DNA of 64,000 nt, taken from assembly GCA_002359185.1 (NCBI GenBank), contig DEML01000068.1, positions 28,940-92,939 on the forward strand, given 5' to 3'. This DNA is from Planctomycetaceae bacterium UBA2671 (lineage in GTDB: Bacteria; Planctomycetota; Planctomycetia; Planctomycetales; Planctomycetaceae). The position numbers were made by a program, and so were the translations under genes. The notes below the pieces were generated by a model. It was not told the DNA's origin and searched no databases. It saw nothing but the letters and a program-made list of their open reading frames with translations. Shown here in pieces: positions 9,239 to 18,000 of the stretch (positions are counted from its first letter, which is position 1; the number at the start of each line of letters is the position of its first letter).

Positions 9239-10132
9239 ATGCAACAGTTAACAATCGTTACTCCTCAGCCTGAACGCCCTAAACGCCGGCTGCCAAAATG
9301 GTTAAAGCGTCCATTGCCAAGTACGGAAATGGCCTTCACTTCCAATGTGATTGAAGATTTGAACCTGGAAACGGTCTGTGAAAGTGCTAAATGTCCGAAT
9401 CGGACAGAATGCTGGGCACAAAAAACGGCTACCTTCATGATTCTGGGGAATGTCTGCACTCGACCATGCGGCTTTTGCTCAGTCCCCAAAGGTAAAACTG
9501 GTGAAATTCTGATTGATGAACCGGAACGTGTGGCTGAAGCGGCTGCCCGCCTCGGCTTGAAATATGTCGTAATCACTTGCGTGACTCGCGATGACCTGCC
9601 GGATGGAGGAGCAGAGCATTTTTATGAGTGCGTGCTGGCGGTTCGGGAAAAGACGGGAGCTGATGTTGAAGTGCTGACTTCCGACTTCCGCGGCAATCGG
9701 GCTTCGATTTCACGAGTCATCCAAGCTCGCCCGGATGTTTTCAATCACAACGTGGAATCTGTTCCCCGGCTGTACAGTCGCGTTCGCAGAAATGCGATTT
9801 ATCAGCGATCGCTCGATTTGCTGAAGCAAGTCAAAGATGAAGCCCCCGATATGCCCACCAAAAGTGGGTTAATGCTTGGCTTGGGTGAAACTTTTGATGA
9901 AGTTCTGGAAGTGGCATCTGACCTGAGAGGTGTTGGATGCGATATGCTCACGATGGGACAATATCTGCAACCTTCCCCGGAACAGCTTCCCGTAGAGCGT
10001 TTCGTTCCGCCCGAAGAGTTTGATGAACTGGGTGAACAGTGTCGGAAACTTGGGTTTTCAATGGTTGCCAGCGGGCCGTTTGTCAGATCGAGTTATCATG
10101 CCGGAGAAATGGCAGCTGAGGCGACTTCCTGA
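9239..10132 (+). CDS. lipA: Lipoyl synthase
   Basis: 297 aa radical-SAM enzyme inserting two sulfurs into protein-bound octanoyl groups. CESAKCPNRTEC is the auxiliary 4Fe-4S motif (CX4CX5C), CTRPCGFC is the radical-SAM CX3CX2C motif, and RSSYHA near the end supplies the conserved serine region. VTCVTRDDLPDGGA-like residues (VITCVTRDDLPDGGA), NHNVESVPRLY and GLMLGLGE also match. All expected catalytic residues are present, unlike in the LipB-like neighbour. A small lipoyl-like protein gene begins 15 bp after its stop, suggesting cotranscription. Confidence 0.97.
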   Translation: MQQLTIVTPQPERPKRRLPKWLKRPLPSTEMAFTSNVIEDLNLETVCESAKCPNRTECWAQKTATFMILGNVCTRPCGFCSVPKGKTGEILIDEPERVAEAAARLGLKYVVITCVTRDDLPDGGAEHFYECVLAVREKTGADVEVLTSDFRGNRASISRVIQARPDVFNHNVESVPRLYSRVRRNAIYQRSLDLLKQVKDEAPDMPTKSGLMLGLGETFDEVLEVASDLRGVGCDMLTMGQYLQPSPEQLPVERFVPPEEFDELGEQCRKLGFSMVASGPFVRSSYHAGEMAAEATS

Positions 10133-10147
10133 ATTAGTGTTCTTCCC

Positions 10148-10447
10148 ATGCCCAGGCATTTTCCCACTGAACCAGATTTCAATCCGCAAGAAACAACTGC
10201 ACTGACCGCACCGCATCCCGGCATTGATCCTGCGGTGGAAATTTCTGGCGAGATTACGGCTTGGTATCTGAGGAATTCTGAGGAATTCGCTGCAGGGGAT
10301 TTGCTCTATCAAATCACCTGGCCGGGGTTGGTGATTGATGTTTCTGCGGAAACCTCAGGGCTACTGGTGCGAATTCTCGCCAAACTTCGCGATCCTGTTG
10401 AACCTGGACAACAAGTTGCTCTGGTTCAACTCACTAACACTATCTAA
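10148..10447 (+). CDS. Small lipoyl/biotinyl-like domain protein lacking the modified lysine
   Basis: 99 aa. Residues about 30-95 follow the lipoyl-domain pattern: GEITAWYLRNSEEFAAGDLLYQI, the hairpin, then SGLLVRILAKLRDPVEPGQQVALVQ (given in parts). In lipoyl domains the hairpin reads E-T-D-K; here it reads I-T-W-P-G-L with no lysine, so it cannot be lipoylated at the usual place. Starts 15 bp after lipA, so probably in the same transcript. Could be a carrier-like scaffold, a regulator or a decayed domain. Its stop overlaps the convergent gene by 4 bp. Confidence 0.7.
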   Translation: MPRHFPTEPDFNPQETTALTAPHPGIDPAVEISGEITAWYLRNSEEFAAGDLLYQITWPGLVIDVSAETSGLLVRILAKLRDPVEPGQQVALVQLTNTI

Positions 10448-11076
10448 ACCCGTCTGCTCGGTTTTGCTTTCATTGACTCGATATGGGGAGCATTAGGTCG
10501 GCTATGTTTCTTGTGATAGAGATATCTTTTTCGCAGGCCATTCACAATTTTTGCACTCCACTGGTCGCGTGTGGTCTGCAGGAGTTGAGGGAGTGAGATT
10601 GTTCCGCATATGAGAAAGAATGCCGCCAATCCCAGCAGAATTTTTTGAATCTCATACGATGCAGAGACTTTTTCAATTACGGACTGCATCAATGTCCTTT
10701 GAGTATCAGTATGCTTTCGTTCTTCAGAAGGGATACTTCCAGAAGTGTCGTCGACTCTGAGCATTGCATCGGGGTGAATGGCCAGTTCGAAGGGGACATT
10801 GATACTCTGAATCTGTCCCTGGGCCAATGCACTCTCATTCCGACTGAGCCGTCTGGCCAGATCGGGATCAGATTTGAGTCGCTCCAAAAATTGAACCCGT
10901 AACAAATTCTGCTCTTCAATCTCAATCAATTCCCACTGCTGGTCATGGCAGATCTCCCGAAGTCTGGCATTTCGATCGACAATTGGCGCAAGCAGAGCCG
11001 TCCCGAATAGTCCGACAGCAATCACTGCACAAACCGGGAACCGCAAGTTTTGCCACCATTTGAGGTCGAGGGACAT
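10444..11076 (-). CDS. Membrane protein of unknown function, two transmembrane segments
   Basis: 210 aa. One membrane helix near residues 12-32 (FPVCAVIAVGLFGTALLAPIV) and another near 145-165 (ILLGLAAFFLICGTISLPQLL), separated by about 110 residues, probably periplasmic, rich in charged residues and helix-forming. The C-terminal tail is basic (RKRYLYHKKHSRP). I recognise no family. It is convergent with the lipA cluster and its 5' side carries three TTTAGGG units, so no clear ribosome site is visible. Confidence 0.55.
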   Translation of the reverse strand: MSLDLKWWQNLRFPVCAVIAVGLFGTALLAPIVDRNARLREICHDQQWELIEIEEQNLLRVQFLERLKSDPDLARRLSRNESALAQGQIQSINVPFELAIHPDAMLRVDDTSGSIPSEERKHTDTQRTLMQSVIEKVSASYEIQKILLGLAAFFLICGTISLPQLLQTTRDQWSAKIVNGLRKRYLYHKKHSRPNAPHIESMKAKPSRRV

Positions 11077-11080
11077 GGGG

Positions 11081-11101
11081 TTTAGGGTTTAGGGTTTAGG
11101 G
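11081..11101. repeat. Telomere-like TTTAGGG triplet repeat
   Basis: Three exact tandem TTTAGGG units directly 5' of the minus-strand membrane-protein gene. Confidence 0.9.
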
Positions 11102-11501
11102 TCTTGGTGACAAATCTCAGAACGAAGTGATGGGCGTGGTGATGACTGACACCGGAACATTCACGTTTCGGCTGAACTTTCCCTATTACTTGAGATTGTC
11201 TCACCTTCTATTTTATCGACGCGATGCCCATTTCATGCTGTCGTGGAATTCGAAAAGTCTCGGGTGGCTTCATAAAAACAAGCAAAATTGATGCCCCAGG
11301 AAGAAATGGCCGTTTAGGAAGTTTAGGGCGCCTGTTCCGATTTTAACGATTATTCTCAAGAGGCAGGCTGGAATGGTCGATCTTCAAGGATGAAACCTCA
11401 TTTTATTGTTGGATCGTGCGCGGCTATTTTCTCAAGTCTCGTTCATCCTGCACGATACTCCCTCCTTTCATCGCCATCCCTGGTGAATCTGGTATCTATT
11501 C
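11102..11501. other. Non-coding region upstream of the flagellar cluster
   Basis: 400 bp with no supported gene. It should hold the promoter for flgF. TTCCGATTTTAACGAT at 11335-11350 recurs with one change at 17348-17363 before flgN. No clear sigma-28 or sigma-54 consensus could be assigned. Confidence 0.4.
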
Positions 11502-12275
11502 ATGTTATACGGACTCTATCAATCTGCCGTCGGAGCCGATCTTCAGGCTTTGAAGATGGATACGGTCTCCAATAACATCGCTAATGCGAGTACATCCTCT
11601 TTTAAACGAGACCTGGCTGTTTTTGGAGTGCGACAACAGCAGGCTCAACTTGATGGCAACCCCCATGGCATTCCACAGGGGCTGGAGAATCATCCCGGCT
11701 CTGCAATCGCGGTCGAGACATTTACCGATCATTCTCAAGGTCCACTGAAAAATACGGGCTCTTCGATGGATGCTGCTCTGGCCGGGCCAGGTTTTTTTCG
11801 TGTGACTGATGGCCAGTCGGACTTTGTGACCCGCCGAGGCTCTTTCACGCTCAATGCTGATTCCGATCTTGTCGAAGTCGATTCGGGATTTCATGTTCTG
11901 GATGATCTTGGAAATCCAATTTCGGTACCTCCCGGCAGTGAACTGCAAATCAGCCAGGCTGGTTATCTCACCGCGATTGATCCCTTAACAAATCTTCCCA
12001 TTCCTCTGGGACGTCTCGATGTGGTTGAACCAACCGACTACCGGTTACTCCAGAAGCAGGGTGACAGTCACTACAGCATTGATGAATCCGCATTGCAGCC
12101 TGCAGGTCCGGAAACACGCGTGCGTCAGGGATATCAGGAAGGCTCAGGCGTTCAGCCCGTAAAGGAAATGCTGGAAATGATTCAAACTTCACGAGGCTTC
12201 GAAGCCAATATGAATCTGATTCAACATCAGGACAATTCCCTCGGTCAACTTTTGCAGGCGATCGGAAAAAATTGA
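11502..12275 (+). CDS. flgF: Flagellar basal-body rod protein FlgF
   Basis: 257 aa proximal-rod protein. N-terminal flg_bb_rod motif LKMDTVSNNIANASTSSFKRD and C-terminal QGYQEGSGVQPVKEMLEMI with TSRGFEANMNLI are typical of FlgF/FlgG. It is shorter and more divergent than the downstream FlgG, and lies before it, hence FlgF. Together with FlgB, FlgC and FlgG the protein forms the rod that crosses the periplasm. First gene of the cluster. Confidence 0.88.
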   Translation: MLYGLYQSAVGADLQALKMDTVSNNIANASTSSFKRDLAVFGVRQQQAQLDGNPHGIPQGLENHPGSAIAVETFTDHSQGPLKNTGSSMDAALAGPGFFRVTDGQSDFVTRRGSFTLNADSDLVEVDSGFHVLDDLGNPISVPPGSELQISQAGYLTAIDPLTNLPIPLGRLDVVEPTDYRLLQKQGDSHYSIDESALQPAGPETRVRQGYQEGSGVQPVKEMLEMIQTSRGFEANMNLIQHQDNSLGQLLQAIGKN

Positions 12276-12306
12276 TTTTAATTACTCTTATCTGCGTAGG
12301 CTTTAG

Positions 12307-12428
12307 AGCCGTTTCCAAGAATGTGTAGCGGGTAATTGATTGGAAATACAGGGTTCAATCTATCAAGAAGCCGCTAACGTAAACTGCAAACTGCAGTAGA
12401 GCTCAAATACAACACCTCGGAATATCTT
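12307..12428 (+). repeat. Dispersed structured element, copy B
   Basis: Homologue of 5451-5572, placed between flgF and flgG. TAGCGG (12326-12331) pairs with CCGCTA (12371-12376) and TTGAT (12336-12340) with ATCAA (12362-12366). The stem bases differ from copy A while complementarity is kept. It ends about 20 bp before flgG. Confidence 0.65.
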
Positions 12429-12450
12429 TCGGGATTACGAGAGGAAAACG

Positions 12451-13257
12451 ATGAGTTTACGAACAATGAATACCTCCGCAACGGGCATGGAAGCCAATCT
12501 CTTCCAGCTCGATGTGATTGCGAACAATCTGGCAAACGCGGGAACAACCGGCTTCAAACGTAGCAGGGCTGAATTTGAAGATCTGTTCTATGAACACTTC
12601 AAGTTGCCGGGCGTTGTCTCGCCAGAAACAGGTACGGAAACGCCTACAGGTGTTGCACTTGGTTTGGGTACGAACATCCGGGCTACTCAAGTGGACTTCC
12701 GGCAGGGTTCTCCCAACCTAACAAATGGAACATTTGATTTTATGATTGAAGGAGAAGGCTTTTTCCAGGTGGTTGATTCCGGTGGGGCAATTGCCTACAC
12801 GCGAGCCGGCACCTTCACACCCAATTCCAGTGGCGATCTCGTCATGACTTCGGCGAACCTGGGGAGATTGCTCGAACCGAATATCAATATTCCTGCCAAT
12901 GCACAAAACGTTTCCGTCGGTGCAGATGGTCAAGTTTCATACCGCGAGAATGGTAACTCAACGATAACAATTGCCGGACAAATTTCCCTGGCTCGTTTCA
13001 TCAATCCCGAAGGTTTGATTCAGGCAGGAGAGAATCTGTATTACGCCTCGGATGCATCCGGGGCGCCCACTCAGGGATTTCCTGGTACCGAAGCGTTCGG
13101 AACAATTCTGCAGGGAGCGTTGGAATCCTCGAATGTCGAACCGGTGAAGGAACTGGTCGACCTGATCAAAACCCAGCGCAATGTCGAACTGAACAGCGAA
13201 GCCCTCAAAGCGGGCGATCAGATGCTGCAACTCGTGAATAACTTACGCAGGTTCTAA
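12451..13257 (+). CDS. flgG: Flagellar distal-rod protein FlgG
   Basis: 268 aa, close to the usual 260. N-terminus has LDVIANNLANAGTTGFKRSRAEFEDL, in which the rod signature NNLANAGTTGFK is nearly canonical. The middle (LTNGTFDFMIEGEGFFQV, YTRAGTF) and C-terminus (LESSNVEPVKELVDLI, TQRNVELNSEAL) match FlgG. It forms the distal rod passing through the P and L rings encoded just downstream. Followed 46 bp later by flgA. Confidence 0.96.
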   Translation: MSLRTMNTSATGMEANLFQLDVIANNLANAGTTGFKRSRAEFEDLFYEHFKLPGVVSPETGTETPTGVALGLGTNIRATQVDFRQGSPNLTNGTFDFMIEGEGFFQVVDSGGAIAYTRAGTFTPNSSGDLVMTSANLGRLLEPNINIPANAQNVSVGADGQVSYRENGNSTITIAGQISLARFINPEGLIQAGENLYYASDASGAPTQGFPGTEAFGTILQGALESSNVEPVKELVDLIKTQRNVELNSEALKAGDQMLQLVNNLRRF

Positions 13258-13303
13258 GTGAGTTAAAAAATGACTTTGGCAACTCATTTCAGAAAGTGAT
13301 CCC

Positions 13304-14503
13304 ATGAAATCTCTAATGGCAATTGTGATCTTCACTCTGCTAACGACACCGGTCTTCGCAGCGACGATTCGGCTATTGCCAGATGTGCAGATGCAGGGAT
13401 CGCTCGTTCGACTCGGCGATATCGCAGAAATCACTGATTGCGATGCGACGATTCGTAATCATCTGGAAGAACTGACTATCGGACCTGCTCCTGCTCCAGG
13501 TCGGGAATTTCGGATTCCACTTGATACTGTACGTCGTGAACTTGCATTGCGGGGAGTCGACCAAACCGATTTGCGGTTTACCGGGGCTACGGAATCTGTC
13601 GTGACGCAAGGCCGTACGAAAGCGGTTGACAAGCCTGTCTCTCCGATGGCAAATCGGCAACTTGTCGAGCATGTTGAAGCTTCCATCCGGACTTATCTCA
13701 CTCAGCGCGTTACGGAACTGGGAACCATTGATGTCACACTGGAAGAATCGAGTGCCTCTCTGCTGCCTGCGGAATTGCCACAACGAATGCCGGTCACAAT
13801 TCAAGGTGGTCAACAGCCGTGGACCGGCATACAACACCTCACCGTCTCTTTCACTTCCACAGAAGGGGCACCACATTCCTTTCCAGTCACGTGTCACATT
13901 TCCCAGAAGCCACGTTTACTGGCTTTGAAGCATGGCTTGCCGCGGGGGCAGGTCATTCGGGAAATTGATTTGATCTGGATTGAAGCGGAAACAGCGACCG
14001 AAGGCTTTTCTGATCCTGTCGCTGTCATCGGAACTGAAACGGCAAAAAATGTCAGAGCCCTGGCTGCGATTCAGGCAGATGACATCCGCATGCTGCCCCT
14101 GGTACGCCGGAATGATATTGTAGCCGTCACCGCTCAAATCGGATCGATTTCTGTGATGCGATATTGCAAATGTTATGAAGAAGGGACACTCGGACAATTT
14201 GTAACCCTGTCTCCTTTAGACAGCAAAGAACGCATCGTGGCTCGCGTTTCCGGCTATCGAGCAGCTGTGATTTCGATGAACGATCAAAATGTGAATCAGA
14301 CAACTCCACAAACACAAGCTAAGAATCTGACATCTGTGAAATCGTCAGGTCTGGAACTGATTGCGACGGAAACTCCCAGTCAACCCATTCCTACTGCGAA
14401 CGCCATCCGTCAGACTTCAGCTCAAACTCAGATGACTCCAAAGCAGTATTCCTCGCCAACTCCTCCGCGTGTCCTCGCCAACCAGCCTGCTCAATTACCA
14501 TAA
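13304..14503 (+). CDS. flgA: Flagellar P-ring assembly chaperone FlgA
   Basis: 399 aa; signal peptide ending PVFA. The C-terminal half has a SAF domain starting near residue 205 (ALKHGLPRGQVIREIDL) and continuing through RNDIVAVTAQIGSISV. This is the part shared with FlgA, which helps FlgI assemble. Longer than the usual 220-aa FlgA because of an extra N-terminal region and a Ser/Thr/Gln-rich tail after about residue 330, probably disordered. Position between flgG and flgH supports the call. Confidence 0.85.
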   Translation: MKSLMAIVIFTLLTTPVFAATIRLLPDVQMQGSLVRLGDIAEITDCDATIRNHLEELTIGPAPAPGREFRIPLDTVRRELALRGVDQTDLRFTGATESVVTQGRTKAVDKPVSPMANRQLVEHVEASIRTYLTQRVTELGTIDVTLEESSASLLPAELPQRMPVTIQGGQQPWTGIQHLTVSFTSTEGAPHSFPVTCHISQKPRLLALKHGLPRGQVIREIDLIWIEAETATEGFSDPVAVIGTETAKNVRALAAIQADDIRMLPLVRRNDIVAVTAQIGSISVMRYCKCYEEGTLGQFVTLSPLDSKERIVARVSGYRAAVISMNDQNVNQTTPQTQAKNLTSVKSSGLELIATETPSQPIPTANAIRQTSAQTQMTPKQYSSPTPPRVLANQPAQLP

Positions 14504-14560
14504 AACGAATCGAAATTTGAAACCGGCCATTTTTTCAATGCTGATTCAAGAAATAGCTCC

Positions 14561-15328
14561 ATGAAAAATTTACTCCTAAGTGGATTGATCCTGTTCGCTT
14601 TGAGCTCATCGAAAGATGTCCATGCGCAGGGGCCTTCTCCATTTGATGAATATAATCAACCACAGACTCAGCAGCCTTATCAGCAGCAATCTCCCAATCC
14701 GTATCAGCAGCCACCGACTCAGGATTACAGACAGATGCCTCAACGGGCTCCCATGCCCACTTATCAACTGCCGCCGCCATCGGTGAGAGATTTTTCGCTG
14801 ATCTATATTGATGAACCACCTCCCAAGGAATACATGATTAACGACATCGTGACTGTGATCGTCAGTGAACGGTCGGAAGTGACACTCAACTCCCGGTTCA
14901 ATCGTCAGCGAACTTCGACGTTCAAATCCGAATTGAAAGATTTCGTTCGTCTGGGAGATGGATTGCGATTGGAAAACTCAGCCACCACCAGTCCCGCTAT
15001 CGATGCCAGTCAACAGGAGCGACTGCAAACCACCGGACAGGTGACCGATGCCGAGGGAATCACTTATCGCATCGCGGCTACCATTGTCGATATCCGTCCG
15101 AATGGAAACATCGTACTCGAAGCTCGCAAAAGTATCGATGCCAATGATGACCTGTGGGAATACACTCTTCATGGCGAAATCCGGTTTGAGGATATCGCCG
15201 TGAACAATACTGTCCTCAGTGAAAACATTGCGAATCTGAATATCGAAAAACGACAGAAGGGCCGAGTTCACTCCAGTACAAATCGTCGCTGGGGAACGAA
15301 AATCATGGATGTCATCTGGCCATTCTGA
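14561..15328 (+). CDS. flgH: Flagellar L-ring protein FlgH
   Basis: 255 aa. The C-terminal two thirds match FlgH: NDIVTVIVSERSEV, then LQTTGQVTDAEGITYRIAATIVD in part, and NIVLEARKSI. FlgH forms the outer-membrane L ring around the rod. Two features are odd. The leader (LLLSGLILFALSSSKDVHAQ) ends in an ordinary signal-peptidase I site with no lipobox cysteine, although FlgH is classically a lipoprotein. The mature N-terminus is a Gln/Pro-rich linker of about 50 residues before the domain. Lies between flgA and flgI. Confidence 0.92.
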   Translation: MKNLLLSGLILFALSSSKDVHAQGPSPFDEYNQPQTQQPYQQQSPNPYQQPPTQDYRQMPQRAPMPTYQLPPPSVRDFSLIYIDEPPPKEYMINDIVTVIVSERSEVTLNSRFNRQRTSTFKSELKDFVRLGDGLRLENSATTSPAIDASQQERLQTTGQVTDAEGITYRIAATIVDIRPNGNIVLEARKSIDANDDLWEYTLHGEIRFEDIAVNNTVLSENIANLNIEKRQKGRVHSSTNRRWGTKIMDVIWPF

Positions 15329-15403
15329 TTCGTTCAAAACTCAAACTGATTGCAGGTTCTTCCCCCCTCTCAACTTCCCCTCCCCACAACGAAACTCCCT
15401 CCC

Positions 15404-16510
15404 ATGAAGTTTTTTCAACTCCATCATTATCTGAAAACCATTCCTCTGATTGTCTTGTTGATGTTCTGTACGACACTTTCCGCGCAGGTGCGGCTGGAGA
15501 GTATTTGCACATTGAATGGACATAAGGAAGTCCGTTTGACAGGCATGGGCCTGGTGGTTGGCCTGGATGGATCGGGAGATGGAGGTGATGCCGGGCCGAC
15601 AATTCGTGCTTTGGCAACGGCGATGAAAAATATGAATGCCCCGGTGATCGACCCGCGTGAACTTCGGGATGCTGATAATGTCGCGATTGTGATGATCGAT
15701 GCCACCATTCCGAAAACGGGACTCAATCGTGGACAACGGCTCGATTGCTATGTCAGTTCCTATCTCGGAGCAAAAAGCCTGCGTGGCGGTCGCCTTTTGA
15801 TTTCTCCTTTGCAAATGGCGGACATTCGAGACGAGCGTCTTGTCGGAACAGCTTCTGGTGCACTCGTCATTGAAGATGCATCCATACAAACGAAAGCCAG
15901 AATCCCTGGCGGGATTGTTCTTGAAGCGGATCTCTTCCAGAGTTCACAGTATCTTTCGCAGATTGTCGATCAATCGACAGGTGTTCCTAAAATTCGACTG
16001 TTGCTCGATGAATCGCACTCCAGTTTCATTTCAGCGCGGATGATTACTGAAGTGATCAACGAGGCATTTGCTTTTGAATCGTTCGACAAACAACACGCCC
16101 AGGCAGTCAGCCCCAGTATTATCGATGTCACAATTCCTCAAACCTGGCGGGAGACACCGATTGATTTCATTGCCGAAATCATGGATCTGAAAGTGATTGC
16201 TCCGCACAGCATGTCACGGGTGCAGGTCAATACATCAACAGGAGTTGTGATTCTTTCCGGCGATGTCGAATTGAGCCCGGTGCTGATCAATCATCCCAAC
16301 CTGCAAATCACAATCGGCGGCGCGACAAACTTTATCGACGGGGCTCAGTTTCGTCCTTTGACCGATGAGCAATCGACTCGTACCAATTCCCGACTCGACC
16401 AACTTGTACAAGCTCTCAATCAACTCGGAGTTCCTCGGGAAGCGATGATCGAAGTCCTCAGAGAACTCTCTCGCTCCGGCAAACTCCACGCCATTTATGA
16501 AGAGATTTAA
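15404..16510 (+). CDS. flgI: Flagellar P-ring protein FlgI
   Basis: 368 aa from ATG at 15404, which gives a clean signal peptide (KTIPLIVLLMFCTTLSAQ); a frame start at 15350 would add an unlikely Pro-rich extension. Family motifs: RLTGMGLVVGLDGSGD, DNVAIVMIDATIP, GQRLDCYVSS, GGRLLISPLQ, and the C-terminal LVQALNQLGVPREAMIEVL. Forms the periplasmic P ring with help from FlgA. Last gene before a 400-bp repeat-containing gap. Confidence 0.95.
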   Translation: MKFFQLHHYLKTIPLIVLLMFCTTLSAQVRLESICTLNGHKEVRLTGMGLVVGLDGSGDGGDAGPTIRALATAMKNMNAPVIDPRELRDADNVAIVMIDATIPKTGLNRGQRLDCYVSSYLGAKSLRGGRLLISPLQMADIRDERLVGTASGALVIEDASIQTKARIPGGIVLEADLFQSSQYLSQIVDQSTGVPKIRLLLDESHSSFISARMITEVINEAFAFESFDKQHAQAVSPSIIDVTIPQTWRETPIDFIAEIMDLKVIAPHSMSRVQVNTSTGVVILSGDVELSPVLINHPNLQITIGGATNFIDGAQFRPLTDEQSTRTNSRLDQLVQALNQLGVPREAMIEVLRELSRSGKLHAIYEEI

Positions 16511-16914
16511 CGTAAGGTTCTATTAGTTTGTAGTATTCCAACTATCGCTAAAAGTCGTGTACGTTCAGAGATTTGGAGCAGGCAAACTGCCTGCGGAACA
16601 GCGATTTGAGGGCGACATTTAAAGCTCGAAAGAGCAGTAGGGTGCGTCCTGACGCATCATGCTGCCGACATGACTTCCTCATAGAGTTACTCTCCATATA
16701 TGAAACCATCCCAGCTCAATCATCACGAATAAGTTGAAATCGACACTCCACTCCGGTGCGTCAGGACGCACCCTACACCTAAATCAAACCCGTTTAATCA
16801 GTGCCACCCAAGCCAGCAGTGGCACACTTCAATCGAGACTTGCTCCCAAGAACAATCCTGCCAACAAACTCTAACCTCTCCTCTCTAATCTCTAACCTCC
16901 CCCAAAGCCTCCCC
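16511..16914. repeat. Repeat-rich gap inside the flagellar cluster
   Basis: 404 bp without a gene. It contains GTAGGGTGCGTCCTGACGCA (from 16637) and the inverted GGTGCGTCAGGACGCACCC (from 16755), forming an arm-and-arm palindrome about 140 bp across, and GCAGGCAAACTGCCTGC near 16578. It may split the cluster into separate transcripts. Confidence 0.65.
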
Positions 16915-17274
16915 ATGAGCAACTCCACAATTTCATCACCATTGGCGACACCTCAATATCCTGTCAGTCAGCTCACCGAGAAAGCTGCCAAGCCAGATTC
17001 TTCGATGACGACGAAAGAGGCGTTTCAGAAATTTGTGGCGAGTACGTTTTATAAGCAGATGCTCAAAGCGTTGCGTAGTACTCAACAAACGGTGCAGTAT
17101 ATGGATGGGGGACAAGCTGAGCAGGCGTTTCGGTCACAGCTCGATCAGCAGATCTCTGAAGATCTGGCGGAGAATCATGGGGCTGCCTTCAGTGATTCGC
17201 TGTATGATCGCTTCCAGAATAATCTCGATACGAAACGTGCTCAGGCCGGAAGTCAAATTAACTATCTTGCCTAA
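16915..17274 (+). CDS. flgJ: Rod-binding protein FlgJ, N-terminal domain only
   Basis: 119 aa from ATG at 16915; an upstream ATG at 16801 would add a low-complexity stretch. Residues about 35-100 match the FlgJ rod-capping domain: FQKFVASTFYKQMLKALRS, then YMDGGQAEQAFRSQLDQQIS and AAFSDSLYDRF in parts. The muramidase domain present in E. coli FlgJ is absent, as in many phyla where a separate hydrolase cuts the wall. Helps rod assembly in the periplasm. Confidence 0.85.
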   Translation: MSNSTISSPLATPQYPVSQLTEKAAKPDSSMTTKEAFQKFVASTFYKQMLKALRSTQQTVQYMDGGQAEQAFRSQLDQQISEDLAENHGAAFSDSLYDRFQNNLDTKRAQAGSQINYLA

Positions 17275-17448
17275 TCGTTACGACCGGACTTGTTTCGGAA
17301 GATCCGCACGGTTGAAGGGATCTGCGACACACCCAGCTGGTAATTTATTCCGATTTTAATGATAGAACCGAATGTACGGCTTCTCCGTGCGCCAGCACTG
17401 ATGGGAAAACATCAGGCTGATGGGTTCCTTGATTAAAAGAGGATTTGT

Positions 17449-17964
17449 ATGTCGACTGCCCCAGATAATGGACTGACCGGTTATCCCAGAGAGATCTCCA
17501 GATTTCTTACGGATCTGACAACTGCTCAGAAGAACCTGATCGCACTGCACCCGGCTAAAAAAGCCGCTTTGATTGCCCGGGATTTTAATCAGGTCACCGA
17601 TTTGCAGCGGCAGGAACGGTTGCTGCAACAGAAACTGACACAGGTCCTCTCACTGCGCGAGCATCTCCTGCACAACTTACAGCGAACCGGTTCAACCGGG
17701 GCAACACTTTATCAAGTCTGTCAATCACAAGGTTGGTTGGCACTGAAGCCGTTGACGGAGCAATTCCTGGAAGCCCGCTCACTTGGTCTGGAACTTCGTC
17801 AGCAGTCGTGGTCGTTGTGGACCTTCGCACATCGAGCATCCCGCTATTACAGCACGGCTCTGGAATTGATTGCTCAGCGCGGGATGAAACAACCAACTTA
17901 TAACCAGGATCCTAATGCTCAATACGATGCTGGCGGTGGCTCGCTGTTCGATGCTTCGATCTGA
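17449..17964 (+). CDS. flgN: FlgN-like flagellar chaperone
   Basis: 171 aa, largely helical. Helices with DLTTAQKNLIALHPAKKAALI, LQRQERLLQQKLTQVLSLRE and the LRQQSWSLWTF segment fit the FlgN family, which guards FlgK and FlgL before export. Sequence similarity in this family is weak, so the call leans on position: it lies 36 bp before flgK. The last 25 residues are Gly/Asn-rich and probably flexible. Confidence 0.72.
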   Translation: MSTAPDNGLTGYPREISRFLTDLTTAQKNLIALHPAKKAALIARDFNQVTDLQRQERLLQQKLTQVLSLREHLLHNLQRTGSTGATLYQVCQSQGWLALKPLTEQFLEARSLGLELRQQSWSLWTFAHRASRYYSTALELIAQRGMKQPTYNQDPNAQYDAGGGSLFDASI

Positions 17965-18000
17965 TTCCGATTTCAAACCCTGTCGACGAAATCTGCAACT

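Noticed and set aside
17275..17448. Possible flgM between flgJ and flgN
   Set aside because: Only a 25-codon frame is present, with no anti-sigma-like helices.
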